A DNA stretch of 64,000 bases from Gloeocapsa sp. PCC 7428 (GTDB taxonomy: Bacteria > Cyanobacteriota > Cyanobacteriia > Cyanobacteriales > Chroococcidiopsidaceae): assembly GCF_000317555.1 (NCBI RefSeq), contig NC_019745.1, forward strand, positions 682,001 through 746,000, given 5' to 3'. Below, one piece after another: positions 56,394 to 64,000 of this stretch; position 1 is the first letter of the stretch, and each line of letters begins with the position of its first letter. The position numbers and the translations under genes are program-made. The notes beneath the pieces are model-generated. The model saw only the letters and a program-made list of their open reading frames with translations, ran no database searches and was not told the DNA's origin.

Positions 56394-56455
56394 CGGTTTT
56401 ACTCCTTAAATGTATTTAGCAAAAAATTGATGCACCTCAAACACAATTCCGTTCG

Positions 56456-56764
56456 TTACATTCGGAACTGTTCGACGGCTTCGGTATACCGAATTGGCAG
56501 CACGTACTCCAAGTTTTCGTGAGGACGGGCAATAATGTGAGTCGAAACAACTTCACCGCCGTTGACTCGTCTTGCCGCATCAACTCCAGCCGCAACCGAA
56601 GCTTGCACTTCGGAAACGTCCCCGCGCACAATGACTGTGACCCGCGCACTACCAATTTTTTCGTAACCAACAAGCGTCACCCGTGCAGCTTTCACCATGG
56701 CGTCGGCTGCTTCCACCACTGCTGGAAAGCCCTTCGTCTCAATCATTCCCACTGCAATTGGCAT
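56456..56764 (-). CDS. ccmK: Carboxysome shell hexamer protein CcmK (first copy)
   Basis: The 102-residue BMC protein starts [20 protein letters not shown], with a strong ribosome binding site (AGGAGGT). It has [20 protein letters not shown] and ends AVEQFRM. It is the major shell hexamer and the first gene of the leftward ccm operon; CcmK1/CcmK2 naming depends on comparison to relatives. Confidence 0.96.
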   Translation of the reverse strand: MPIAVGMIETKGFPAVVEAADAMVKAARVTLVGYEKIGSARVTVIVRGDVSEVQASVAAGVDAARRVNGGEVVSTHIIARPHENLEYVLPIRYTEAVEQFRM

Positions 56765-57343
56765 CGCAGACCTCCTATGTAATTAAAGCAATAACTACTA
56801 CCAATCAGGCTGTTACAGAAAAATTGACGGGGATGCCATTTGTAACGTACAAAAGCATCTCCAAATTAAGCATAGGAAAGCTTGGCTCTCTTGACAATAT
56901 TAATTTCTATTATAATTTAAAATAGGATACTTTAAAAAAACTTAACACCCCATGATTGGTTGCTTTTACCTCATTGAAGTTTATCGCTTTCTAGCGGTGT
57001 AACTTCTGTTTTATAATTTCTTTATTACTTTGGGTTCAGCCAAAATGATAAAACCAAACCTTCATTCTGTAGCGGTATGACAGGAGAACGATATTCGCTG
57101 TCTAGTTAGGCTTCAGTCTGGGTACATTTTGACCAAAGTATGCTTTGATCGAGAGAACAAAAATTTTAATAAAACTGAATAGTCTCACTTTACCAGAAAA
57201 CGACGCCAGAGGTTTATGTTAATTTAAAGCAGTACGTAGCAAAATCAATTTTAATTTATTTTTCGTAAGTATTCTAGTTGTTTAATATCGTTAATTAACT
57301 TTAAATTAACATTATAAATCACAAATTTGTTTGGAAAGCTGGA
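56765..57343. promoter_or_regulatory. Divergent promoter region between the ccm and ndh-cup operons
   Basis: About 580 bases, very AT-rich. It must contain the promoters of ccmK (leftward) and ndhF (rightward). GTTAATTAAC at 57290-57299 is a perfect palindrome, with a further ATTAAC about 5 bases on, a plausible LysR-type (CmpR/NdhR) site. No gene was found. Confidence 0.55.
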
Positions 57344-59221
57344 ATGAATCAGACGTTATTTTTAACAAGTTGGTGGGTGCCTTTTTATGGATTGATTGGC
57401 GCTGTTTTGACACTACCTTGGGCGACTGGAATAGTACGGCGAACTGGTCCTCGACCAGCAGCTTACTTAAATTTGTTGATGACAGGTGTCGCTTTTGTAC
57501 ACAGTTTAATTGTTTGGAAAGACATCTGGAACCAAGAACCGCAAAGTTTGCTTTTTACCTGGCTCAAAGCTGCCGATCTAGACTTATCGATCGCAGTAGA
57601 ACTATCACCCGTCAGTATGGGAGCCGCAGTTTTAATTACTGGGTTAAGCCTTTTAGCGCAACTGTATGCGTTAGGATACATGGAAAAAGATTGGGCGTTA
57701 GCTCGATTCTTTGCGCTGATTGGCTTTTTTGAAGCTGCATTAAGTGGTTTAGCGTTAAGTGATTCTTTGTTTCTCAGCTACGTGTTACTAGAGTTGCTGA
57801 CGCTGTCTACTTATTTATTAGTAGGATTTTGGTATGCACAGCCGCTTGTCGTCACCGCTGCCCGCGATGCGTTTTTAACCAAACGCGTGGGCGATATTTT
57901 ACTATTGATGGGAGTTGTGACGCTCTCAGCAATGGCAGGAAGTTTGAATTTTTCCGAATTGAACCAATGGGCGCAAACGGCTGAACTCTCACCTTTAACC
58001 GCGACATTGTTAGGTTTAGCATTGATTGCGGGTCCTGCGGGGAAATGCGCGCAATTTCCTCTGCATCTTTGGCTTGATGAAGCAATGGAAGGACCAAACC
58101 CTGCTTCAGTACTGCGAAACTCAATGGTTGTCGCGGGTGGCGCGTACGTGCTGTTTAAATTACAACCAATTTTAGTGCTATCACCTGTGGCGCTCGATGC
58201 TTTAGTCATTCTGGGGACAGTCACGGCGATTGGTGCATCGTTAGTTTCACTAGCACAAATTGACATCAAGCGCGCCTTATCGCATTCGACAAGTGCGTAC
58301 ATGGGGTTAGTGTTCATTGCGATCGGGATGGAGCAAGGCGGAGTAGCGCTGGTATTGTTGTTTACCCATGCGATCGCTAAAGCATTATTATTTATGAGTG
58401 CCGGATCGGTCATTCTAACTACACATACGCAAGATTTAACCGAAATGGGCGGTTTGTGGTCGCGGATGCCTGCAACAACGACAGCTTACGTTGTAGGAGC
58501 CGCAGGCATGGTGACGCTACTACCTTTGGGTAGTTTTTGGGCAAAGCTGCAATGGGCAGATGGTTTTTGGAGTAGTCATCCTTGGATTGTTGCTGTCCTG
58601 TTTTTGACAAATGGCTTAACAACCTTAAACCTTACCCGCGTATTCCGCTTGGTGTTCTGGGGCGAACCTCAACCAAAAACGCGCCGCGCGCCAGAAGTTG
58701 GCTGGCAAATGGCTGTACCAATGGTGAGTTTAACGATTACAACACTGTTAGTACAGCTGTTGTTACAACAATGGCAACTGCTCCCTAATTGGGCAGATGT
58801 GAATTGGTCAGCAACGATGGTTCTTGTATTATCGAGTGTTCTAGGATTAACTATCGGCTCAACGATTTACCTCCACAAAGCATGGTCGAGATCGATTCAG
58901 CTACCGTGGCGATTTATTCAAGATCTCTTAGGCTACGACTTCTATATTGACCGTCTGTATCGCTTAACCGTTGTGAGTGCAGTTAACTTCATGTCGCGGT
59001 TGAGTGCGTGGGTCGATCGCTACATCGTCGATGGCTTTGTCAATTTAGTTGGTATCGCAACAATTATCAGCGGACAAAGCTTGAAATATAGTAGTTTTGG
59101 GCAATCACAGCTTTATCTACTCACAATTATCTTAGGCGTCAGTCTGCTGGGTTTTTTAATTAGCTGGTCATTTGGTCTTGTCGATCACTGGCAATTGTTC
59201 TGGGAAGCAATTAGAGGCTAA
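57344..59221 (+). CDS. ndhF4: NDH-1 subunit NdhF of CO2-uptake complex (NdhF4-like)
   Basis: The 625-residue membrane protein is an antiporter-like NuoL/NdhF subunit. It has about 14-16 helices, the conserved lysine/histidine helices (DIKRALSHSTSAYMGLVFIA) and a C-terminal lateral helix region. It is shorter than respiratory NdhF, as expected for CO2-uptake variants. With NdhD and the Cup protein it forms an NDH-1MS-type complex that hydrates CO2. Assignment to the constitutive low-affinity set (F4/D4/CupB) rests on location beside ccm genes, as in Nostoc-type genomes, and on Cup length; the F3/D3/CupA set is the alternative. Confidence 0.7.
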   Translation: MNQTLFLTSWWVPFYGLIGAVLTLPWATGIVRRTGPRPAAYLNLLMTGVAFVHSLIVWKDIWNQEPQSLLFTWLKAADLDLSIAVELSPVSMGAAVLITGLSLLAQLYALGYMEKDWALARFFALIGFFEAALSGLALSDSLFLSYVLLELLTLSTYLLVGFWYAQPLVVTAARDAFLTKRVGDILLLMGVVTLSAMAGSLNFSELNQWAQTAELSPLTATLLGLALIAGPAGKCAQFPLHLWLDEAMEGPNPASVLRNSMVVAGGAYVLFKLQPILVLSPVALDALVILGTVTAIGASLVSLAQIDIKRALSHSTSAYMGLVFIAIGMEQGGVALVLLFTHAIAKALLFMSAGSVILTTHTQDLTEMGGLWSRMPATTTAYVVGAAGMVTLLPLGSFWAKLQWADGFWSSHPWIVAVLFLTNGLTTLNLTRVFRLVFWGEPQPKTRRAPEVGWQMAVPMVSLTITTLLVQLLLQQWQLLPNWADVNWSATMVLVLSSVLGLTIGSTIYLHKAWSRSIQLPWRFIQDLLGYDFYIDRLYRLTVVSAVNFMSRLSAWVDRYIVDGFVNLVGIATIISGQSLKYSSFGQSQLYLLTIILGVSLLGFLISWSFGLVDHWQLFWEAIRG

Positions 59222-59299
59222 GGAAGAACGAGTGACTAATCAAAGCGCCACTAGTCACTAACCACTAACAACTATTATGTTTAAGGATCTCGTGTATCA

Positions 59300-60814
59300 A
59301 TGCTGAGTGCTTTGATTTTAGTACCGCTTATTGGTGCAGCAATTGTGGGTTTTTTCCCGAAAGCGATCGCACCTAATAGTTCGCGTAACATCGCTTTAAT
59401 ATTCGCGAGTCTTCCGTTCTTACTGAGTATCGTTCTCGCAGCGCAGTTTAATCCTACGAACGTTACTCAACAATTTTCCGAATTCATCCCGTGGATCACA
59501 GCGATCGGCTTGAACTATCACTTAGGTGTTGATGGTTTATCGTTACCGCTGTTGGTATTAAATGGTTTACTGACCTGTATTGCGATTTACAGCAGCGATG
59601 AAGATATCCAGCGATCACGCTTTTACTACTCACTTGTTCTGATTTTAAGTGCGGCGGTGAGTGGCGCATTTTTAGCACAAGATTTACTTTTGTTTTTCCT
59701 CTTTTATGAAATAGAACTGATTCCGCTGTACCTATTGATTGCTATTTGGGGAGGACAGCGGCGCGGTTATGCAGCAACGAAGTTCTTAATCTATACTGCT
59801 ACCTCTGGAATATTGCTTTTAGCAAGTTTTTTAGGTTTAGTTTGGTTAAGTGGTGCTTCAAGTTTTGCACTAGCGACGTTAGATCCTAACGCGTTACCTT
59901 TAGCAACACAAATTGTGCTACTGTGCGGAATTTTACTCGCTTTCGGAATCAAAATTCCCCTAGTGCCTCTACACACGTGGCTACCAGATGCACACGTTGA
60001 AGCCTCGACACCTATTTCGGTATTACTCGCAGGAGTCCTTTTGAAATTAGGTACGTATGGCTTATTACGCTTTGGTTTAGGCTTGTTGCCGCAAGCGTGG
60101 GAAGTGTTAGCACCAGCGTTAGCAATTTGGGCAGTGGTAAGCGTATTGTACGGTGCTTCGTGTGCGATCGCGCAAACCGACATGAAAAAAATGGTTGCCT
60201 ATAGTTCAATTGGACACATGGGCTACATTCTCTTAGCCGCCGCCGCCGCAACGCCATTAAGTATCTTGGCGAGTGTTTTGCAAATGGTTAGCCACGGATT
60301 AATTTCGGCATTGCTGTTTCTTTTAGTCGGCATTGTCTACAAAAAAACCGGCAGTCGCGATATCGAAACTTTGCGCGGTTTACTCAACCCTGAACGCGGT
60401 TTACCTTTGATTGGCAGTTTGATGGTGTTGGGTGTGATGGCAAGCGCGGGTATCCCTGGAATGGTGGGATTTATGGCTGAATTTCTGGTATTTCGAGGAA
60501 GTTTCCCGGTATTTCCCACAGAAACTATATTATCGATGGTTGGTACGGGTTTAACCGCGGTTTACTTCTTATTGCTCATCAACCGCGTATTTTTTGGTCG
60601 TTTGTCACCACAAGTTATCGATTTACCCCGCGTGTATTTTCGCGATCGCGCCCCTGCGGTTGTCTTAGCCGTTTTAATCGTCATTTTCGGCTTACAACCA
60701 AATTGGCTGATTCGTTGGAGTGAACCTGCAACAACTGCAATGAGTGGAATTCCAGTCGTTGCGCAGCGATCGCAGTTGGCAAGTAGTCAAGAGTGGCTAG
60801 TGGCTGGAGATTAG
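59300..60814 (+). CDS. ndhD4: NDH-1 subunit NdhD of CO2-uptake complex (NdhD4-like)
   Basis: The 504-residue NuoM/NdhD-type subunit has 14 helices, the conserved YEIELIPLYLLIAIWGG and a KLGTYGLLRFGL segment, and the antiporter-type DMKKMVAYSSIGHMGYILLA. It would translocate protons while supporting CO2 hydration by the Cup subunit. The gene follows ndhF by 78 bases and precedes cup by about 80, one transcription unit. The last codons overlap a TGGCTAG-type repeat that recurs in the gap after it. Confidence 0.75.
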   Translation: MLSALILVPLIGAAIVGFFPKAIAPNSSRNIALIFASLPFLLSIVLAAQFNPTNVTQQFSEFIPWITAIGLNYHLGVDGLSLPLLVLNGLLTCIAIYSSDEDIQRSRFYYSLVLILSAAVSGAFLAQDLLLFFLFYEIELIPLYLLIAIWGGQRRGYAATKFLIYTATSGILLLASFLGLVWLSGASSFALATLDPNALPLATQIVLLCGILLAFGIKIPLVPLHTWLPDAHVEASTPISVLLAGVLLKLGTYGLLRFGLGLLPQAWEVLAPALAIWAVVSVLYGASCAIAQTDMKKMVAYSSIGHMGYILLAAAAATPLSILASVLQMVSHGLISALLFLLVGIVYKKTGSRDIETLRGLLNPERGLPLIGSLMVLGVMASAGIPGMVGFMAEFLVFRGSFPVFPTETILSMVGTGLTAVYFLLLINRVFFGRLSPQVIDLPRVYFRDRAPAVVLAVLIVIFGLQPNWLIRWSEPATTAMSGIPVVAQRSQLASSQEWLVAGD

Positions 60815-60841
60815 CATCAAGAGTGGCTAGTGGCTAGTCAC
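60787..60841 (+). repeat. Direct repeat (TCAAGAGTGGCTAGTGGCT) across the ndhD stop
   Basis: The 19-base unit occurs at 60787-60805, within the last codons of ndhD, and again at 60817-60835, followed by TAGTCACTCG. It contains TGGCTAG heptamers and is one of the short tandem repeats at gene ends in this window. Confidence 0.85.
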
Positions 60842-60896
60842 TCGTTTTTTCTCTGCTTTGTATCAACTTTAAAGTAAAACGGTATTAGGAATTGCC

Positions 60897-62033
60897 ATGG
60901 TTAGCATTACCAATAAGCCTCTTAACCATCCCTTTGCTGCATATATTACGCGCGTCGAATCTGGTAAAACACTGCTTCCTGATTCTTCAGAGAATGTTCT
61001 CGATGTTGTCGGTATCCTCAAAAGTTACGGTATTGTTTTGGATGCTTACTCCAAAAACCTAATTTATATTTCTGAAAATCAATTTCTTGTTTTGTTTCCA
61101 TTTTTCAAATACTTTAACGGCGATATTTCCTTCCAAAAACTTCTGCGACATTGGTGGCACGATCGCATTAACTTTGAGTATGCCGAATACTGCATGAAAG
61201 CGATGCTATGGCATGGTGGTGGCGGTTTAGATAGCTATTTAGATTCAGCCGAATTCAAAACACGCGCTGCCGCCGCAATTCAAGCTAAGTTCAAAAATAA
61301 TCCTTTCATGTTGGGATTAAACCAACTATTTCCTGACTTTCTCACCGAACAAGTCCGCGTTTTATCGTATTACAGCGCACTAGGTCAATTTTGGCGCGTT
61401 ATGAGCGATATGTTTATCGCTTTGTCAGATCGGTACGACAAAGGAGAAATTAAAACTATCCCTCAAGTTGTAGAGCATATCAAAGCAGGCTTAGTCAATG
61501 CTGCGGCATTACCAATTACTTACTCGGTTAAACTTCACGGTAAAGTTTACGATATTGTTCCCAAGTCTGTCGGTTTAACATTTCTTGCCGATACAGCTAT
61601 ACCTTACGTTGAAGCCGTTTTCTTTCGCGGTACGCCGTTTCAAGGTACAGTTTCCTACAACGCCCAAGCGCACCAAATTCCACCCGATCAAGCACGATTT
61701 GCTTATGGCGCACTTTATGCCGATCCTTTACCCGTTGGTGGTGCAGGAATTCCACCTACTTTATTAATGCAGGATATGCGGCATTTTCTCCCAGATTATT
61801 TGCATAAACTGTATCAAAAGCGCAGTCGTCGGGGAGAAGACGATTTACGCGTACAAATTTGTATTAGTTTTCAAAAGTCGATGTTTTGTGTCACCAATGC
61901 CGCAATTTTAGGCTTAATGCCGCATCCCATCGATACAACGGTTCCTGAAGAACAAGCAGCAAATCGCGCATTTTTAGTCAATTGGATGGATCGATTTATG
62001 ACTTCACGGTTACAAGATGTACAAGTTGCATAA
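60897..62033 (+). CDS. cupB: CO2 hydration protein Cup (CupB/ChpX-like)
   Basis: The 378-residue soluble protein is of the ChpX/ChpY (CupB/CupA) family. It has VVGILKSYGIVLDAYSKNLI near the N terminus, HWWHDRINFEYAEYCMKAML with candidate zinc histidines, MLWHGGGGLDSYLDSAEF, and a C-terminal MFCVTNAAILGLMPHP. It attaches to the NdhF/NdhD end of the NDH-1 complex and catalyses light-driven CO2 to bicarbonate conversion at thylakoids. The length is closer to CupB than to the longer CupA. It closes the ndhF-ndhD-cup operon. Confidence 0.82.
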   Translation: MVSITNKPLNHPFAAYITRVESGKTLLPDSSENVLDVVGILKSYGIVLDAYSKNLIYISENQFLVLFPFFKYFNGDISFQKLLRHWWHDRINFEYAEYCMKAMLWHGGGGLDSYLDSAEFKTRAAAAIQAKFKNNPFMLGLNQLFPDFLTEQVRVLSYYSALGQFWRVMSDMFIALSDRYDKGEIKTIPQVVEHIKAGLVNAAALPITYSVKLHGKVYDIVPKSVGLTFLADTAIPYVEAVFFRGTPFQGTVSYNAQAHQIPPDQARFAYGALYADPLPVGGAGIPPTLLMQDMRHFLPDYLHKLYQKRSRRGEDDLRVQICISFQKSMFCVTNAAILGLMPHPIDTTVPEEQAANRAFLVNWMDRFMTSRLQDVQVA

Positions 62034-62098
62034 TGTTTGCAGTCAACATAATTTATTTGTGTTTTTTTGTAAGCTATGCCAGAGGTCAGGAATCAGAG

Positions 62099-62119
62099 GG
62101 GTAAGGCAGTCCCTTACCC
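62099..62119. terminator. Hairpin after cupB
   Basis: GGGTAAGG at 62099-62106 and CCTTACCC at 62112-62119 form an 8-bp stem with a 5-base loop. There is no T-run, so it is a weak terminator or part of a repeat; it adjoins GGTCAGG/AATCAGA-type heptamers at 62083-62098. Confidence 0.55.
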
Positions 62120-62229
62120 GTAGTCAGGGTTAAAAGTTAGTTGACGATTACTATAAATAAAAATCAAATGTAGATGTGAGGAAAGTCGTTATGACTCGTT
62201 TATTTATAACAATATAATATATCTGTTTG

Positions 62230-63555
62230 ATGCTAACACAACCAGTTAAAGCTTTTCGTTGTGCTTTCCTCGACTTTGTTGACGATCCATTTTATGTTTC
62301 TGAAGCTGAAAGTGCCCGCTATATTGCTGATGGTTTACTCGTTGTTGAGAACGGGAAAATTAAGGAATTAGGATATTATCAAAGCTTACAAAGTAAATAT
62401 GCAAGAGTACCAATAAATGATTATTCTGGAATGTTAATCATGCCAGGATTTATTGATACGCATATCCATTTTCCTCAGACAGAAATGATTGCTGCGTACG
62501 GCGAGCAACTTTTGGAATGGTTGAATCAGTATGTATTTCCAACTGAAGCAAAATTTAAAGATAAAGCATACGCACAAAAAATTGCGACAACTTTTCTTAA
62601 TGAATTACTGAGAAATGGTACAACAACTGCACTCGTTTTTGCCACAGTTCATCCGCAATCAGTTGATGCTTTTTTTGAAGAAGCAAGCCGGCGGAATTTA
62701 AGAATGATTGCTGGTAAAGTGATGATGGATCGTCATGCACCAGATAACCTTTCAGATACTGCTGAAACATCTTATCAAGAAAGTAAGCAACTGATTCAAA
62801 AGTGGCATAAAAAAGAACGTTTGCTGTATGCTGTTACGCCTCGGTTTGCAATTACATCAACTCCTGAACAATTGCACTTAGCAGGAAAGCTTTTAGCAGA
62901 ATTTCCCGACGTTTATTTACATACACATTTATCAGAAAATGTCAATGAGGTCGAGTGGGTAAAACAGCTATTTCCTGAAAGTCAAGGTTATTTAGATGTT
63001 TACGATCTCGCCGGATTAGTCGGCGATCGCTCAGTGTTTGCGCACGGAGTTCAATTGACAGATGCGGAATTTCAGCGGTTATCACAAGCCAAATCAGCGA
63101 TCGCATTTTGCCCAACGTCTAATTTATTTTTAGGAAGTGGACTTTTCAAGCTGCAAAAGGCTAAGTGCGTAGAACATCCGGTAAAACTTGGTTTAGGAAC
63201 CGATGTCGGTGCAGGAACAAGCTTTTCGCTTTTAGACACAGCAAGTGAAGCGTATAAAGTTGCGCAACTTCAAAATCAGAAACTATCTCCCTTTCAAGCA
63301 CTTTTTTTAGCAACGCTTGGCGGTGCAAAAGCACTGTCTTTAGAAGATAAAATTGGTAACTTTGATGTTGGGAAAGAAGCTGACTTTGTGGTTCTTGATC
63401 TGCGGGCAACTCCGCTAATGGCGCTGCGGAATTCTGCAACAAACGCGACTTCATTAACAGAACTTGCAGAACAAGCATTTGCTCTAATTGTACTCGGTGG
63501 CGATCGCGCAATTCATGCCACGTATATCATGGGAGAAGTTTACAAGAGTACCTAG
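62230..63555 (+). CDS. guaD: Guanine deaminase
   Basis: From the ATG at 62230 the protein is 441 residues. It is an amidohydrolase with the metal motif MPGFIDTHIHFPQTEMIAAY and the guanine-deaminase-specific EQLLEWLNQYVFPTEAKF. It has HTHLSENVNEVEWVK and LGLGTDVGAGTSFSLL with the catalytic aspartate. It converts guanine to xanthine in purine salvage. Monocistronic. An in-frame TTG three bases earlier is also possible. Confidence 0.93.
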   Translation: MLTQPVKAFRCAFLDFVDDPFYVSEAESARYIADGLLVVENGKIKELGYYQSLQSKYARVPINDYSGMLIMPGFIDTHIHFPQTEMIAAYGEQLLEWLNQYVFPTEAKFKDKAYAQKIATTFLNELLRNGTTTALVFATVHPQSVDAFFEEASRRNLRMIAGKVMMDRHAPDNLSDTAETSYQESKQLIQKWHKKERLLYAVTPRFAITSTPEQLHLAGKLLAEFPDVYLHTHLSENVNEVEWVKQLFPESQGYLDVYDLAGLVGDRSVFAHGVQLTDAEFQRLSQAKSAIAFCPTSNLFLGSGLFKLQKAKCVEHPVKLGLGTDVGAGTSFSLLDTASEAYKVAQLQNQKLSPFQALFLATLGGAKALSLEDKIGNFDVGKEADFVVLDLRATPLMALRNSATNATSLTELAEQAFALIVLGGDRAIHATYIMGEVYKST

Positions 63556-63694
63556 CAAACGAATTTTTGGCTAGACCAACAAAGTTGACTACCGTGGAAT
63601 CACAGATAAAAATACTGTTTTAGTGGGCGAAGGCACACTTAGTTTGAGTAGCCCCAAAGGGAGTCGGAAGGCATTTATGAGTTATGCAGCCGAT

Positions 63695-64000
63695 CTAGAT
63701 AATACAATTTGTTCGCATCAAAATGATAAACTGCATTCGATCGCTGCCTCGTTCAAACGACTGCTGATGCTCAAATTCCAATTTCTGCCATACCCGTATT
63801 GCACGCTTATTGAATGCCGCGATCGTGACTCGAAACGCTTTCGGCTCAAATAAAGTGTCTGCAAACTCCAAAACAGCTTTGGCATACTCAACACCTTTTC
63901 CTCTTCCAGTCAAATCAGGACGAATCCCAAAACCAATATCCAATGCTTCATCACGGTAATCACCACCAATAACCTGTCCATCCTGTCCAAACGAACAGTA
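63695..64000 (-). CDS. GNAT acetyltransferase, 5' end outside window
   Basis: The leftward frame is open from the window edge and ends at 63695. It gives 101 codons of the C-terminal part of a RimJ/RimL-type GNAT: FGQDGQVIGGDYRDEALDIG, IRPDLTGRGKGVEYAKAVLE (acetyl-CoA site) and FNKRAIRVWQKLEF. The N-terminal part lies outside the window. It converges with guaD. Confidence 0.8.
   Translation of the reverse strand, partial: YCSFGQDGQVIGGDYRDEALDIGFGIRPDLTGRGKGVEYAKAVLEFADTLFEPKAFRVTIAAFNKRAIRVWQKLEFEHQQSFERGSDRMQFIILMRTNCII

Noticed and set aside
63623-63853. Short + strand frame near the right edge
   Set aside because: Mostly the antisense of the GNAT gene.

Overview
The window looks like a chromosomal segment of a beta-cyanobacterium. 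The evidence is a beta-carboxysome operon (ccmK-ccmK-ccmL-ccmM-ccmN-ccmO) divergent from an NDH-1 CO2-uptake operon (ndhF-ndhD-cup), a CmpR-type LysR regulator, a rbp-rpsU pair, a PAP/fibrillin protein, and dozens of HIP1-type octamers (GCGATCGC) scattered through the sequence. A Chroococcidiopsis/Gloeocapsopsis-like unicellular lineage is my guess from general gene style, not something I could test. I saw no rRNA, tRNA, CRISPR array or intact insertion sequence.

Layout. 1-1.7 kb: a leftward cluster of a V4R-domain protein, a protein built of repeated FF/W/G motifs, and an allophycocyanin-like protein cut by the window edge. It is reminiscent of the Synechocystis slr0144-slr0152 cluster linked to photosystem II. 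2.2-8.8 kb: a 30-residue membrane microprotein, a RidA-like protein, a fibrillin, a Uma2-type nuclease, an acetoacetate-decarboxylase-like protein, dnaK, a GNAT enzyme and a cytochrome b-like protein. 9-14.5 kb: a CPA2/RCK antiporter, an AT-rich three-gene cassette (coiled-coil protein, unknown protein, HNH nuclease), a dihydrouridine synthase and a DUF2059 protein. 14.6-24.3 kb: a sugar locus with ribokinase, two xylulokinase-like FGGY kinases, a ribose-type ABC importer and a ManA-like isomerase. 24.6-27.6 kb: an accessory zone of small or decaying genes (MntA antitoxin with a broken HepT toxin, an internally deleted DUF433 gene, DUF29, and an Rpn-family nuclease).

27.8-34.9 kb: siderophore uptake (FecB-like lipoprotein, AMIN-TonB-dependent receptor, AraC regulator), then a parvulin next to an RTX-repeat protein. 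35-48.3 kb: a basic amino acid decarboxylase, a proline-rich ORF, ychF, a P-type ATPase carrying an in-frame heptamer repeat, an AAA-like protein, trpS, metF, an EamA exporter and an isochorismatase-fold hydrolase. 48.5-51 kb: rbp with a hairpin over its ribosome binding site, rpsU, a GNAT enzyme, and MerR divergent from a small membrane protein. 51-62 kb: the inorganic-carbon-concentrating superlocus. 62.2-64 kb: guanine deaminase and the 3' part of a GNAT gene.

The clearest functional unit is the carbon locus. The ndh/cup products convert CO2 to bicarbonate at the thylakoid, the ccm products build the carboxysome, and CmpR probably senses inorganic carbon. The most notable less-described items are the FF/W/G motif protein beside V4R and Apc-like genes, the coiled-coil/HNH cassette, the 30-residue microprotein, the hairpin sequestering the rbp ribosome binding site, the hepT gene broken inside its catalytic motif, and heptanucleotide repeats at gene ends and inside one ATPase gene.
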